Source: DATLCI01 sp046714215 (GTDB lineage Bacteria > Acidobacteriota > Terriglobia > Terriglobales > Acidobacteriaceae). Taken from it: 14,914 nucleotides of DNA. The translations under genes were made by a program, and so were the position numbers. Shown piece after piece: positions 1-7,826 of the stretch (within the stretch, counting starts at the first letter, position 1; every line of letters starts with the position of its first letter). Location: the NCBI GenBank assembly GCA_046714215.1, contig JBKKBM010000286.1:1-14914 (forward strand), in the 5' to 3' direction. The notes under the pieces are model-generated. The model was not told the origin of the DNA. It was given only the letters and a program-made list of their open reading frames with translations, and ran no database searches.

Positions 1-107
1 AGATGGGCCCCCAGGTCGAGGGCCCGTTGGGAAAACTCAATGATCTTTTGGCGGTTGCCGGAAAAGTCGCCAACGGTAGGATTGATTTGCCCCAGAGCGA
101 TCTTCAC
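1..107 (-). CDS. nadE: Glutamine-dependent NAD+ synthetase, N-terminal fragment (cut by window edge)
   Basis: Only the first 35 codons lie in the window. From a GTG start at 107 the protein begins (M)KIALGQINPTVGDFSGNR, the hallmark opening of the nitrilase-type glutaminase domain of glutamine-dependent NAD+ synthetases (typical form MKIALAQINPTVGD). That domain releases ammonia from glutamine; the C-terminal synthetase domain, outside the window, uses it to convert deamido-NAD to NAD+ with ATP in the cytoplasm. The frame stays open upstream to the stop of the preceding gene at 162, so the start is set by family alignment: the conserved KIA strand follows directly and no ATG is available. There is no Shine-Dalgarno sequence at normal spacing, but a promoter-like pair ends a few bases upstream, so the mRNA may be leaderless. 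The catalytic Glu, Lys and Cys lie outside the window. Other nitrilase-superfamily enzymes share this fold, but INPTVGD favours NadE. Confidence 0.8.
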   Translation of the reverse strand, partial: MKIALGQINPTVGDFSGNRQKIIEFSQRALDLGAH

Positions 108-113
108 CCTTTC

Positions 114-142
114 AGTGTAAAGCCCCGTGCCAGGTACTTCAA
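114..142 (-). promoter_or_regulatory. Candidate sigma-70 promoter for nadE
   Basis: On the minus strand, TTGAAG (137-142) and TACACT (114-119) are exactly 17 nt apart. Each matches the -35 and -10 consensus at 4 of 6 positions. Transcription starting 6-7 nt past the -10 would begin at about 107-108, on the GTG start of nadE, giving a leaderless message. It lies between the stop of the secreted-protein gene and nadE. Read by eye only; two 4/6 boxes can occur by chance. Confidence 0.35.
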
Positions 143-161
143 TCAGGACGAACCGGGGGCG

Positions 162-1250
162 CTACTGGGGAGGATCGACGCCGCCATCCGGCGCAGGCTT
201 GGGTACGGACTTCACCGGTCGCGTAGAGGTCACTTCCCCTTGCAGTCCGGGAGGCGCTTCGCCAGGACGGCGCAGGGTAGGCGCCTGCCCGCTGGTGCCG
301 GGCGTCTGGCCCTGGGGCTTGGCTTCTGCTGCGACCTCGACCGTAGCACCAGGTTGCGGTAGGTGGACTTCGCGCTCAGTGCGCACAATCTTCTGGCCAT
401 CCACCTTCATGATCTTGAGCTGGATGACCTCGTCGCCGACGAAGCGGACGAACTCCACATCTTGCGGGGGTTCGCCGAAGATCCATTCCTCGTAATCATT
501 CTGGTTCTCATCTTTCTCGCGCAGGCGCTTGGGCGGGCGGCCCTTAGCGTAGGTGACCATCTCCTTGGTCATGCCCACGAGCACGCGATGGTCCTTGATG
601 GCGTCCTGGACGTTCTTCGGCAGGGTGTCGGCGTAAGCCTGGGCGGCGGACTTCACGGTGAAATCAAAGATGGGGGAAAGGCGTTCGCGGAGTTCGGCAG
701 CGGTCATCTCGGGAATGTATCGTTCGTACTCGACGACGATGGAGAGGCCGCGTGCGTCGGGATCCGGCCGGCTGTCGACGGGAGTCATGCGCCCGTTGGC
801 GCCAAACTCGATGCGCTTGTACCACGGCTTCTTTTTCTTGGGGCCGCCATTGATCTCAAAGATGATGGCTTTGTCCTTAAACTCAAGAGCAGTGATCTGA
901 ATGCGGTCGCCGGCACGCGCCACTTGACCGCGCTGCGCGGCCATATGAAAAAGTTCGGCATCACTGGTGGCCAGCTTGCCATCGGGCTTGATGGTGATGA
1001 CTTTCTCACCCAGGGGTAATTGCTTGCGGGTGAAGGCGAATTCGGCGCTGACGGCGCGGACGAGCTCCAGGCGCGTCTGATTCGAAATGGGCGGAACGCC
1101 TCGGGACTTGCTGTCAGAAAGGACCGTGGCGCCCAGCAGGAGAAAGGCGGTCAGGAGTCGAAGGATCGCGCTGTAAGGCTGAGGGACGTAAGTCATCGGG
1201 GCACCCAGGGTCGATATGCCTATGATTCGCCTGTTTTTCGCGTTTTGCAA
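162..1250 (-). CDS. Exported protein with BamE/SmpA-like segment and Pro-rich tail, function unknown
   Basis: Function not known. From the TTG start the 362-residue product has a basic N-terminus, a hydrophobic stretch at about residues 28-44 that looks like a signal sequence or anchor, a central body, and a Pro/Gly/Ala/Thr-rich tail from about 296. Residues about 219-285 (GMTKEMV, a GRPP turn, then YEEWIFGEPP and VEFVRFVGDEV) follow the pattern of BamE/SmpA-type domains: G-T-x-x-x-V helix, Gly-Pro turn, E-E-W-x-Y/F-G strand, then F-x-x-x-x-V. This is pattern reading, not a confirmed family. The TTG start has AGGA 7 nt upstream; an ATG at 1196 would remove 18 residues and leave a shorter leader but has no visible ribosome site, so the start is uncertain. 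The gene begins 23 nt after the CPBP protease gene, probably on the same transcript, and ends 54 nt before nadE. The tail suggests a periplasmic or envelope-attached linker. Confidence 0.75.
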   Translation of the reverse strand: MQNAKNRRIIGISTLGAPMTYVPQPYSAILRLLTAFLLLGATVLSDSKSRGVPPISNQTRLELVRAVSAEFAFTRKQLPLGEKVITIKPDGKLATSDAELFHMAAQRGQVARAGDRIQITALEFKDKAIIFEINGGPKKKKPWYKRIEFGANGRMTPVDSRPDPDARGLSIVVEYERYIPEMTAAELRERLSPIFDFTVKSAAQAYADTLPKNVQDAIKDHRVLVGMTKEMVTYAKGRPPKRLREKDENQNDYEEWIFGEPPQDVEFVRFVGDEVIQLKIMKVDGQKIVRTEREVHLPQPGATVEVAAEAKPQGQTPGTSGQAPTLRRPGEAPPGLQGEVTSTRPVKSVPKPAPDGGVDPPQ

Positions 1251-1270
1251 GCAACGTTCCTAACGTTAGA
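1251..1270 (-). repeat. Paired AACGTT palindromes spanning the ribosome site of the exported-protein gene
   Basis: Two copies of the self-complementary hexamer AACGTT (1253-1258 and 1262-1267) sit 3 nt apart just upstream of the TTG start. In the minus-strand mRNA they can fold on each other with AGG in the loop, the same bases proposed as Shine-Dalgarno for the TTG start. It could tune translation or could be chance. Confidence 0.3.
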
Positions 1271-1273
1271 GGC

Positions 1274-2206
1274 TCAAAATCCCGCTCGGGTTCCGTTGCC
1301 CTGCATTTTTTTAGACGGGGTGAGGACGGAAACGACAGCAAGGCCCAGGATGATGACCACGGCCCCGGTAAGGCTGGCTTCAATGCCATAGTCGCCGCCC
1401 GTGAGCAGCAGCGGGCCTTCGGCCTTGCCCTTTACCGCGACGGCGAAGAGGCCGATGCCACTGACGGGGAGTCCGAAGACGGTACCGAGGGTGATGTTCC
1501 AGGCGAAATGGATGCCGATTGGCATCCACAAGTAACCGGTCCGCAGGTAGGCGATAGCGAGGAGAACGCTGACGAGCGCGGTATTGGCGAAGCCGTAGGC
1601 ATTGGCATGCGGGTTGGCCAGATGGATGGCGCCAAATAGCAGGGAAAACATCAGCGTCGCGCCCCAGGGCCCGATGGAGTGGATCAGGGTTTGAAAGGGA
1701 TAGCCGCGGAAGGCGACTTCCTCGAGCGCCGCGGCGGTGAGTCCGATCCACAGGATGCACAACAATCGCACGGCCATGCTGTCAACGGGCAGCAGTTCGG
1801 CATGATATCCGCCAAATACGACCAGCGTGAGTACGCTCAGGACGATCATTCCCGCACCCAGCAATGAACCAAGCAGAAGGTCGCGGCGCCAGCGGGAGGC
1901 GAATCCAAGACCTTGGGATTCGAGCAGGCCGGCAGGATTCTTGTTGAGGAACCGGGCCATCACGCCGAAGAGCAACAGCATGAAGGTAAGTCCAAGGGGA
2001 CGAGAAACCATGTTGAAGGCTACGACCTGGGTCTTCGGGTGGAACAATAGGCGGGCGATGCTTTCGGCCAAGACCTGGGTGAGAAGAAACGCGATCACGG
2101 ACAGCAGGAAAATACCCCCAAAGCGGAAACGGGTCAGCAGGGTGACGGGGTGTGGTTCCGCTACTTCAGATGATTGCGCCGGTTGAGGTATTTTCAGTGA
2201 GCTCAT
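1274..2206 (-). CDS. CPBP-family intramembrane metalloprotease (CAAX-protease-like)
   Basis: A 310-residue membrane protein of the CPBP (CAAX protease and bacteriocin-processing, Abi) family. The three family motifs are present in order: EE-x-x-x-R in LEEVAFRGYPFQ (E162, E163, R167), F-x-x-x-H in the next helix (H195), and H-x-x-x-N in GIHFAWN (H233, N237). These supply the glutamate base and metal-binding residues of the glutamate intramembrane proteases. Hydrophobic segments lie near 30-50, 68-85, 111-132, 145-160, 183-196, 205-222 and 278-296. The start is the ATG at 2206, preceded by AGGAG at good spacing and leaving 14 nt after the upstream kinase gene; the frame is open for 85 more codons upstream, but that stretch lies inside the kinase gene. 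The substrate cannot be inferred. Bacterial members act in bacteriocin immunity, peptide maturation or membrane-protein cleavage; the context is housekeeping. Confidence 0.92.
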   Translation of the reverse strand: MSSLKIPQPAQSSEVAEPHPVTLLTRFRFGGIFLLSVIAFLLTQVLAESIARLLFHPKTQVVAFNMVSRPLGLTFMLLLFGVMARFLNKNPAGLLESQGLGFASRWRRDLLLGSLLGAGMIVLSVLTLVVFGGYHAELLPVDSMAVRLLCILWIGLTAAALEEVAFRGYPFQTLIHSIGPWGATLMFSLLFGAIHLANPHANAYGFANTALVSVLLAIAYLRTGYLWMPIGIHFAWNITLGTVFGLPVSGIGLFAVAVKGKAEGPLLLTGGDYGIEASLTGAVVIILGLAVVSVLTPSKKMQGNGTRAGF

Positions 2207-2220
2207 GCCTCTCCTAAAAC

Positions 2221-3246
2221 TCAGCCTTCGACCGTGAGTCCCCGCGATGCTACCCGAAAAGGCAGCATGGTGGCTCCGAGTTCTTGCAACACGGCTTCGA
2301 CCTGCTCGTGGGCGTCGGGTTCGACGAAGAATACAACACAGCCGCCACCCCCTGCGCCACAAACTTTCGCAGCCCGGGCACCGTTTTTTTTTGCCGCCGC
2401 AACCAGCTTCTCGATGAGCGGCGTGGTGATGCCGGGAGCATTGGTCTTGCGCAGCTTCCATTCTTCATGCAGCAAGCGGGCGACGTCATTCCAATCCTGC
2501 TCAAGCAGTGCCTGGCGCATGGCGATGGCGATGGCAGCGATGTCTTCAAAGTTGCGGTGAACGCGCTTGTCCCCGTCGATGTGCGCTTTGAAGACAACCC
2601 AGTTGTTGATGCCAGACTGGCGCGGCGCCCCGGTGTAGGCGAGAAGGAAGCGCTGGTTCATCTCCGCCGCGGGGACGTTTAAGCGCTCGTGGTGGATGCC
2701 GTCCTCGCGCAGGTGAACCGCGCCGACCCCGCCGTAAAGGCCAGGATAGTAATCCTGGCATCCGGTGGGAACGCGGATGATCTGCGCCTCCACATTCTGC
2801 GCCGTCTGGCGGATCTGCTCTTTGGTGAGGCGCAGACCGCAATAGCGGGCAAGCGCGGCGGTGGTGGCAACCATCAGGGCCGACGAACCAGAGATGCCCG
2901 CTCCGGTGGGAGATTCAGAATGGGTCTCCAGAATGAAGCCGGTGTTTTTTCGAAGATCGTTCTGCAGGAAGAAGCGACAGAGGTACCATCCGATCTCGTG
3001 CTTCGCTTTTCGCGCATCAAGCAGAGCTTTCAGATTCGGGAAGCGGTCTTCCCTGCCGGTATCGCGAGAGCGCAGAATGATGTGCGCGGCGCGGTGCGGG
3101 CGGATCTCACACTCCGTCATGATGCTGAGGGCGAGATTCACGGTGACTCCGCCCGGATGAAATAGGTAGAGGGGCCAGAGGTCGAGCGTACCCCCGGCGA
3201 GGTCAGCGCGGCAGGAGGCGCGGGCCAGGATGCGCGCTGGATTCAT
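2221..3246 (-). CDS. GHMP-family kinase (sugar kinase-like, substrate unknown)
   Basis: A cytoplasmic small-molecule kinase of the galactokinase/homoserine/mevalonate/phosphomevalonate superfamily, 341 residues. Motif 1, RADLAGGTLDLWP (13-25), matches the substrate-side entry of the heptose/fucose kinase-like branch. Motif 2, SPTGAGISGSSAL (112-124), is the glycine-rich phosphate-binding loop. Residues 161-173, TGCQDYYPGLYGG, carry the probable catalytic Asp165. Motif 3, KVCGAGGGGCVVFF (294-307), closes the ATP site. All motifs are intact, so the enzyme is probably active. The opening motif resembles D-glycero-D-manno-heptose-7-phosphate kinases (HddA) more than mevalonate kinases, but no heptose genes are nearby, so I give no symbol. 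Its ATG overlaps the accA stop (ATGA, 4 nt), implying translational coupling and matched expression with acetyl-CoA carboxylase; CPBP follows 14 nt later. A sugar or isoprenoid intermediate is equally possible. Confidence 0.88.
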   Translation of the reverse strand: MNPARILARASCRADLAGGTLDLWPLYLFHPGGVTVNLALSIMTECEIRPHRAAHIILRSRDTGREDRFPNLKALLDARKAKHEIGWYLCRFFLQNDLRKNTGFILETHSESPTGAGISGSSALMVATTAALARYCGLRLTKEQIRQTAQNVEAQIIRVPTGCQDYYPGLYGGVGAVHLREDGIHHERLNVPAAEMNQRFLLAYTGAPRQSGINNWVVFKAHIDGDKRVHRNFEDIAAIAIAMRQALLEQDWNDVARLLHEEWKLRKTNAPGITTPLIEKLVAAAKKNGARAAKVCGAGGGGCVVFFVEPDAHEQVEAVLQELGATMLPFRVASRGLTVEG

Positions 3247-4196
3247 TCGGTGAAGAACTGTCCGATATTGCGGAACTTCTCATAGCGCTGGGCGGCCAGT
3301 TGCTCCGGCGAGAGCTGCTTCAGCGCCGCCAGGTGCATGCTCAGGGCTGAGCTCAGCAGTGAGGCGGCGGCTTCGTGATCGTTGTGCGCACCGCCTTCTG
3401 GCTCAGGCACGATCTCATCGATGATGGCCATCTCTTTCAGGTCGTGGGCGGTGATCTTTAGCGCTTGGGCCGCGGTCTCTTTCTTAGCCGCGTCGCGCCA
3501 CATGATGGAGGCGCAACCTTCGGGCGAGATCACGGAATAGACTGCGTTCTCCATCATGAGGACGCGGTCCGCCACGGCAATGGCCAACGCGCCGCCGCTG
3601 CCACCTTCGCCGGTGATGGTGGTGATGATGGGAACCTTGAGGCGCGCCATCTCCAAAAGATTGCGGGCAATGGCCTCCGCCTGACCGCGCTCTTCCGCAC
3701 CCAGCCCGGGATAAGCGCCGGGAGTATCGACAAACGTAAAGATGGGGCGTCCGAATTTTTCCGCCATGCGCATCGCACGCAGCGCCTTGCGGTAGCCCTC
3801 AGGATTGGGCATGCCAAAATTACGATAGACCTTCTGCTTGGTGTCGCGGGCCTTCTGGTGGCCGATGACCATGACCTCTTCGCCTTGAAAGCGGGCCAGG
3901 CCGCAGACGATGGCGGGGTCATCGCCAAATGCGCGGTCGCCGTGGACTTCACTCCAGTTAGTAAAGATGCGCTCAACGTAATCCAGAGTATAAGGGCGTT
4001 GCGGATGACGAGCGAGTTCGGTGCGCTGCCACGCAGTCATGCCTTCGGCGATCTGGGAGCGCAGCGAATTAATCTTATGTTGCAGCTCGCGGAGCTGCCG
4101 CACCGCCTGCTGATTATCGCCGGCGAGGGTCTGCAACTGCTCGACTTGATGTTCCAGCGACTGTAGGTTCTGTTGTTGTTTGGAGATGGAATCCAT
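3243..4196 (-). CDS. accA: Acetyl-CoA carboxylase carboxyltransferase subunit alpha
   Basis: With AccD this subunit forms the carboxyltransferase half of acetyl-CoA carboxylase, moving the carboxyl group from biotin-BCCP to acetyl-CoA to give malonyl-CoA, the first committed step of fatty-acid synthesis. The 317-residue length matches E. coli AccA (319). An N-terminal coiled-coil-like region (about 1-55) is followed by RHPQRPYTLDYV (63-74), IGHQK and RNFGMPNPEGYRKALR (111-140), DTPGAYPGLGAEERGQ (157-172), GEGGSGGALAI (196-206) and SVISPEGCASI (221-231), the conserved crotonase-fold segments that make the oxyanion holes. It starts 21 nt after dnaE and its stop overlaps the GHMP kinase start by 4 nt, so dnaE, accA and the kinase are likely co-transcribed. 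No strong Shine-Dalgarno is seen. Identification is secure. Confidence 0.98.
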   Translation of the reverse strand: MDSISKQQQNLQSLEHQVEQLQTLAGDNQQAVRQLRELQHKINSLRSQIAEGMTAWQRTELARHPQRPYTLDYVERIFTNWSEVHGDRAFGDDPAIVCGLARFQGEEVMVIGHQKARDTKQKVYRNFGMPNPEGYRKALRAMRMAEKFGRPIFTFVDTPGAYPGLGAEERGQAEAIARNLLEMARLKVPIITTITGEGGSGGALAIAVADRVLMMENAVYSVISPEGCASIMWRDAAKKETAAQALKITAHDLKEMAIIDEIVPEPEGGAHNDHEAAASLLSSALSMHLAALKQLSPEQLAAQRYEKFRNIGQFFTE

Positions 4197-4217
4197 AGGG
4201 TCGAAACTTGCCCACTC

Positions 4218-7200
4218 TTAATCGATGATGCGCACGCAGCCGCGGCCGCAGAGCTCTTCCACGCGGCCAATGAAGGCACGGTCGGCTTGAACATTATAGC
4301 CTTCCGCCTCCAGAACCACCATGAAGTCACGGGGGCGCTCCAGGTCAAACAAGACCTTGGCGGGGCCGCGTTTCTCACGGCACACCGACTGCAAGGCGTC
4401 GATGGTCTCGCGGGTAGCAGTCTCCAGCGGCACGCGGATGCGGATGGAATTCGGGAGCTTGGCCTTGGCTTCGTCGAGCACGGTGATAGAACTGATGGCC
4501 AGCTTGGGATTGGCGCCTTCTTCCACGCGGACCGAGCCGCGCACCAGCACCGGGACCTCGAGCTTTATCTTGTCGCCGAGGCGCTTGAAGGCCTCGGGAA
4601 AGACGATGACGTCGATCCTGCCGCTCATATCTTCCATCGCGGCCTGGGCGTAGAGATCGCCCTTGCGCGACTTGGTGACCTTCACCGCGCCCAGGATGCC
4701 GCCGGTGGTGATCTCCTCTTTGCCGGTGCCCTGCTTCATCTCCAGGATGGTGTGGACGTCGAGGGCGTTGAAGTCAGCGAGCTTATCTGCGTACTTCTCC
4801 ATGGGATGGCCGGTGAGGAAGAAGCCGAGGATCTCTTTTTCCGACGCCAGGCGCTGATGCTCCTCCCAATCAGGGAGGTCGGGAAGTTTGGCGGCGGCGG
4901 CCGCGGGGGTGTCCTGGTCGAAGACGCCGAACAATCCATGCTGGCCGCTTTCGGCGTCGCGATGCGCTTTCTGCGCCTGCTCCATGGCTTTGTCGACGAC
5001 CGCCATCAGTTGCGAGCGGCGGCCGAGCGAATCCATGGCGCCCGCTTTGATGAGTGATTCCAGCACGCGCTTGTTGAGCAGCCGGAGGTCGACCTTCTCG
5101 CAAAACTCAAAGATCGAGGGGAAGCGGCCGAGTTGCTTGCGCGCTTGAACGATGGATTCGATGGCGTTGTGGCCGACGTTCTTGACGGCGGCGAGACCAA
5201 AGCGAATGCCGTCGCCATGCGGAGTAAAGTTCGCGTCACTCACGTTGATGTCCGGCGGCGCCACGGCAATGCCCATCTCACGGCATTCCTTGATGTACTT
5301 CACCACCTCGTCCATGTTGCCGGTGACGGAGGTCAACAGCGCGGCCATGAACTCCACGGGGAAATGCGTCTTGAGATACGCCGTCTGGTAAGCGAGCAGC
5401 GCGTAGGCGGCGGAGTGCGATTTATTGAAGCCGTATCCGGCGAACTGCTCCATCAACTCGAAGATCTTGGTAATCTTCCGCTCGTTGTAGTTGCGCTCCT
5501 TGGCGCCGCTGACGAAGCGCTGGCGCTGCTTGGCCATTTCGTCAGCGTCCTTCTTACCCATAGCGCGACGCAGCAGGTCGGCCTCACCGAGTGAATAGCC
5601 GGCGAGGCGGTTGGCGATCTGCATGACCTGCTCCTGATAGACGATCACGCCCAGGGTCTCACGCAGGATCTCTTGCAGCTCCGGTAGTTCGAACTCGACC
5701 TTCTTGCGTCCCCACTTGCGGTCAATGAAATCGTCGATCATGCCGCCCTGGATGGGGCCGGGACGATAGAGCGCGTTCAAGGCGGTGAGGTCTTCAACGG
5801 CGGTGGGCTGATAGCGGCGCAGTACGTCACGCATGCCGCCGGATTCAAACTGGAAGACGCCGGAGGTCAACCCCTTGTGGAAGACCTTCTTGAAGGTCTC
5901 TTCGTCGTCGAGGGGAATCGTCGCGAGAACGAGGGGCTCGCCGCGGCGCTGATGGATCAGCTTGAGCGCGTCGTCGAGGATGGTAAGAGTGGTCAGCCCA
6001 AGGAAGTCCATCTTCAGCAAACCGATCTTCTCGATGGCCTTCATATCGAAGGCGGTGACGATTTCGTCGTTCTTAGTGCGGTGGAGCGGGACGAGGTCGG
6101 TCAGCGGCTGCGGCGAGATGACGACGCCGGCCGCATGGACACCGACGTTGCGAACCAAACCTTCGAGGCGGCGCGCGGTGTCCATCAATTCTTTTACTTG
6201 CGGCTCGGTCTCATACGCGGCCTGGAGGCCGGGGGAATCTTTTAGCGCCTGGTCGAGCGTGATATTCAACGTGGTGGGCACCAGTTTGGCGATGCGGTCC
6301 ACCTCGTTGTAGGGCATGTCCATGGCGCGGCCCACATCTTTTATGGCCGCCTTGGCCGCCATGGTGCCGAAGGTGATGATCTGGGCGACGTTCTCGCGCC
6401 CATATTTCTGCGTGACGTAGTTGATGACCTCGCTCCGGCGGTTCATGCAGAAGTCGATATCGATATCAGGCAGCGAGACGCGCTCAGGATTCAAGAAGCG
6501 CTCGAAGAGGAGCTCATTTTGGAGGGGATCGATGTCGGTAATGCCTAGAGCGTAAGAGACCAGCGACCCGGCGGCGGAGCCACGGCCCGGACCTACTGGG
6601 ATATCGTGCTCCCGCGCATAGCGGATAAAGTCCCAGACAATAAGGAAATAGCCTGAGAACTTCATGTTCTGGATCATGGTGAGTTCGAGGGCAAGGCGCT
6701 GCTCGTAGTCGGCGATGGACTTCTTCAGGCGTCCGGTTTTTTCCATCGCGCGGATGGTCTCAAAGCGACGCGCCATGCCCTGGCGGCTGACATGTTCGAA
6801 ATAGCTGTCAATGGTGTGGCCGGCGGGGACGTCAAATTTGGGAAACGGATTGCCGACCTTTTCGAGCTTCACATTGCAACGCTCGGCGATGCCCATCGTG
6901 CGGGTGAGAACGTTGGGTGCGTCCTTAAATACGCGGCCCATCTGGTCCGCACTTTTTACAAAGAATTGGTCGCCGTGGAACTTCAGGCGGTTGGTGTCAT
7001 GGACGGACTTGCCGGTCTGTACGCAGATGAGCACGTCGTGGGCGTGGGCATCGTCTTCGCAAAGATAGTGACTGTCGTTGGTCGCCACCAGCGGGATGCC
7101 GAGATCCTGCTCCAGGCGAAATAGATCGTTATGGATGCGGTGTTCTTCCGGGAGGCCCTGGTCCTGGATCTCGAGGAAGAAATTATTTTTGCCGAAGAGG

Positions 7201-7688
7201 TCACTGTAGAAACCGGCGGCCGAACGCGCCCGGTCGTACTTCCCTTCCATCAGGTTTTCGCAGACTTCTCCGGCGAGACATCCGGAAAGTCCGATCAATC
7301 CCTTGGAGTGCTCGGCGAGAAATTTCTTGCTGATGCGGGGCTTGTAATAGAAGCCGTGGAGTGAGGCCTCAGAAGTTATCTTTACCAGGTTGCGATAGCC
7401 TTCATCGCTTTCGGCTAACACCAGCAAGTGGTTATAGCTGTCGCCTTCGGGTGGGCCACGATGGTCGTCTTTCTTACAGACATAGAGTTCACAGCCGATG
7501 ATGGGACGGATGCCGGCATCCCTGGCCGCATTGTAGAAATGGAGTGCGCCGAAGATATTGCCGTGGTCGGTCATCGCGACCGAAGTCATGCCCAACTCTT
7601 TTACGCGCGAGACGAGGGCGGAAGGCTCACACGCGCCGTCGAGGAGAGAGAAATGCGAATGAAGATGGAGGTGAGTGAACTCGGCCAT
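4218..7688 (-). CDS. dnaE: DNA polymerase III alpha subunit, DnaE type
   Basis: The catalytic subunit of the replicative polymerase, 1156 residues (E. coli 1160). Domain order: PHP domain (1-280), polymerase core with PDIDIDF (D410 and D412) and KMDFLGL (D561) as the likely metal-binding aspartates, and GRGSAAGSLVSY (368-379); helix-hairpin-helix region around 828-850 (RFGLAAVKNVG); a clamp-binding-like QHGLF at 916-920; an OB fold from about 993; and a short C-terminal domain. There is no inserted DEDD exonuclease, which excludes PolC. The PHP residues H8, H10, D17, H42, E67, C137, D205 and H207 are present, so unlike the E. coli domain this one may bind metal and proofread. The ATG at 7688 is the only start leaving the PHP strand intact; no Shine-Dalgarno is evident. 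TAAAAT (7711-7716, minus) is a fair -10 but has no good -35. It heads the dnaE-accA-kinase-protease run. Confidence 0.99.
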   Translation of the reverse strand: MAEFTHLHLHSHFSLLDGACEPSALVSRVKELGMTSVAMTDHGNIFGALHFYNAARDAGIRPIIGCELYVCKKDDHRGPPEGDSYNHLLVLAESDEGYRNLVKITSEASLHGFYYKPRISKKFLAEHSKGLIGLSGCLAGEVCENLMEGKYDRARSAAGFYSDLFGKNNFFLEIQDQGLPEEHRIHNDLFRLEQDLGIPLVATNDSHYLCEDDAHAHDVLICVQTGKSVHDTNRLKFHGDQFFVKSADQMGRVFKDAPNVLTRTMGIAERCNVKLEKVGNPFPKFDVPAGHTIDSYFEHVSRQGMARRFETIRAMEKTGRLKKSIADYEQRLALELTMIQNMKFSGYFLIVWDFIRYAREHDIPVGPGRGSAAGSLVSYALGITDIDPLQNELLFERFLNPERVSLPDIDIDFCMNRRSEVINYVTQKYGRENVAQIITFGTMAAKAAIKDVGRAMDMPYNEVDRIAKLVPTTLNITLDQALKDSPGLQAAYETEPQVKELMDTARRLEGLVRNVGVHAAGVVISPQPLTDLVPLHRTKNDEIVTAFDMKAIEKIGLLKMDFLGLTTLTILDDALKLIHQRRGEPLVLATIPLDDEETFKKVFHKGLTSGVFQFESGGMRDVLRRYQPTAVEDLTALNALYRPGPIQGGMIDDFIDRKWGRKKVEFELPELQEILRETLGVIVYQEQVMQIANRLAGYSLGEADLLRRAMGKKDADEMAKQRQRFVSGAKERNYNERKITKIFELMEQFAGYGFNKSHSAAYALLAYQTAYLKTHFPVEFMAALLTSVTGNMDEVVKYIKECREMGIAVAPPDINVSDANFTPHGDGIRFGLAAVKNVGHNAIESIVQARKQLGRFPSIFEFCEKVDLRLLNKRVLESLIKAGAMDSLGRRSQLMAVVDKAMEQAQKAHRDAESGQHGLFGVFDQDTPAAAAAKLPDLPDWEEHQRLASEKEILGFFLTGHPMEKYADKLADFNALDVHTILEMKQGTGKEEITTGGILGAVKVTKSRKGDLYAQAAMEDMSGRIDVIVFPEAFKRLGDKIKLEVPVLVRGSVRVEEGANPKLAISSITVLDEAKAKLPNSIRIRVPLETATRETIDALQSVCREKRGPAKVLFDLERPRDFMVVLEAEGYNVQADRAFIGRVEELCGRGCVRIID

Positions 7689-7736
7689 GAATTAGGAAAG
7701 GACTACGCTCATTTTACTGACTTCGCCCGAGAAAAT

Positions 7737-7758
7737 GGCCGGGAATAATCTCCCGGCC
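7737..7758 (-). terminator. Perfect 8-bp hairpin between pcnB-like gene and dnaE
   Basis: GGCCGGGA (7737-7744) and TCCCGGCC (7751-7758) form a perfect 8-bp GC-rich stem with a 6-nt loop. On the minus strand the stem is followed by ATTTTC, a short uracil stretch, so it could be a weak intrinsic terminator for the nucleotidyltransferase transcript, which ends about 175 nt upstream. It also sits 48 nt before the dnaE start and could instead be part of the dnaE leader or an operator. Confidence 0.4.
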
Positions 7759-7826
7759 TGTGGAATTCTCGGCACAAATCCTAGAACTGGTTTGATAAAT
7801 GGGTTTCGCTCTAGACCGAAACGCCT

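Noticed and set aside
1274..2206. Bacteriocin immunity or abortive-infection role for the CPBP protein
   Set aside because: No bacteriocin, phage-defence or toxin gene is nearby; the neighbours are housekeeping genes.
2207..2461. 85-codon upstream extension of the CPBP protease frame
   Set aside because: It overlaps the GHMP kinase C-terminus, which carries the conserved KVCGAGGGG motif, and the ATG at 2206 has an AGGAG ribosome site.
4173..5057. Plus-strand open frame of 294 codons opposite dnaE (others: 3465-4166, 13502-14491, 8611-9111)
   Set aside because: They lie antisense to secure genes (dnaE, accA, mpl, the nucleotidyltransferase), show His/Arg/Ala-rich composition typical of GC-rich shadow frames, and carry no recognisable motif.
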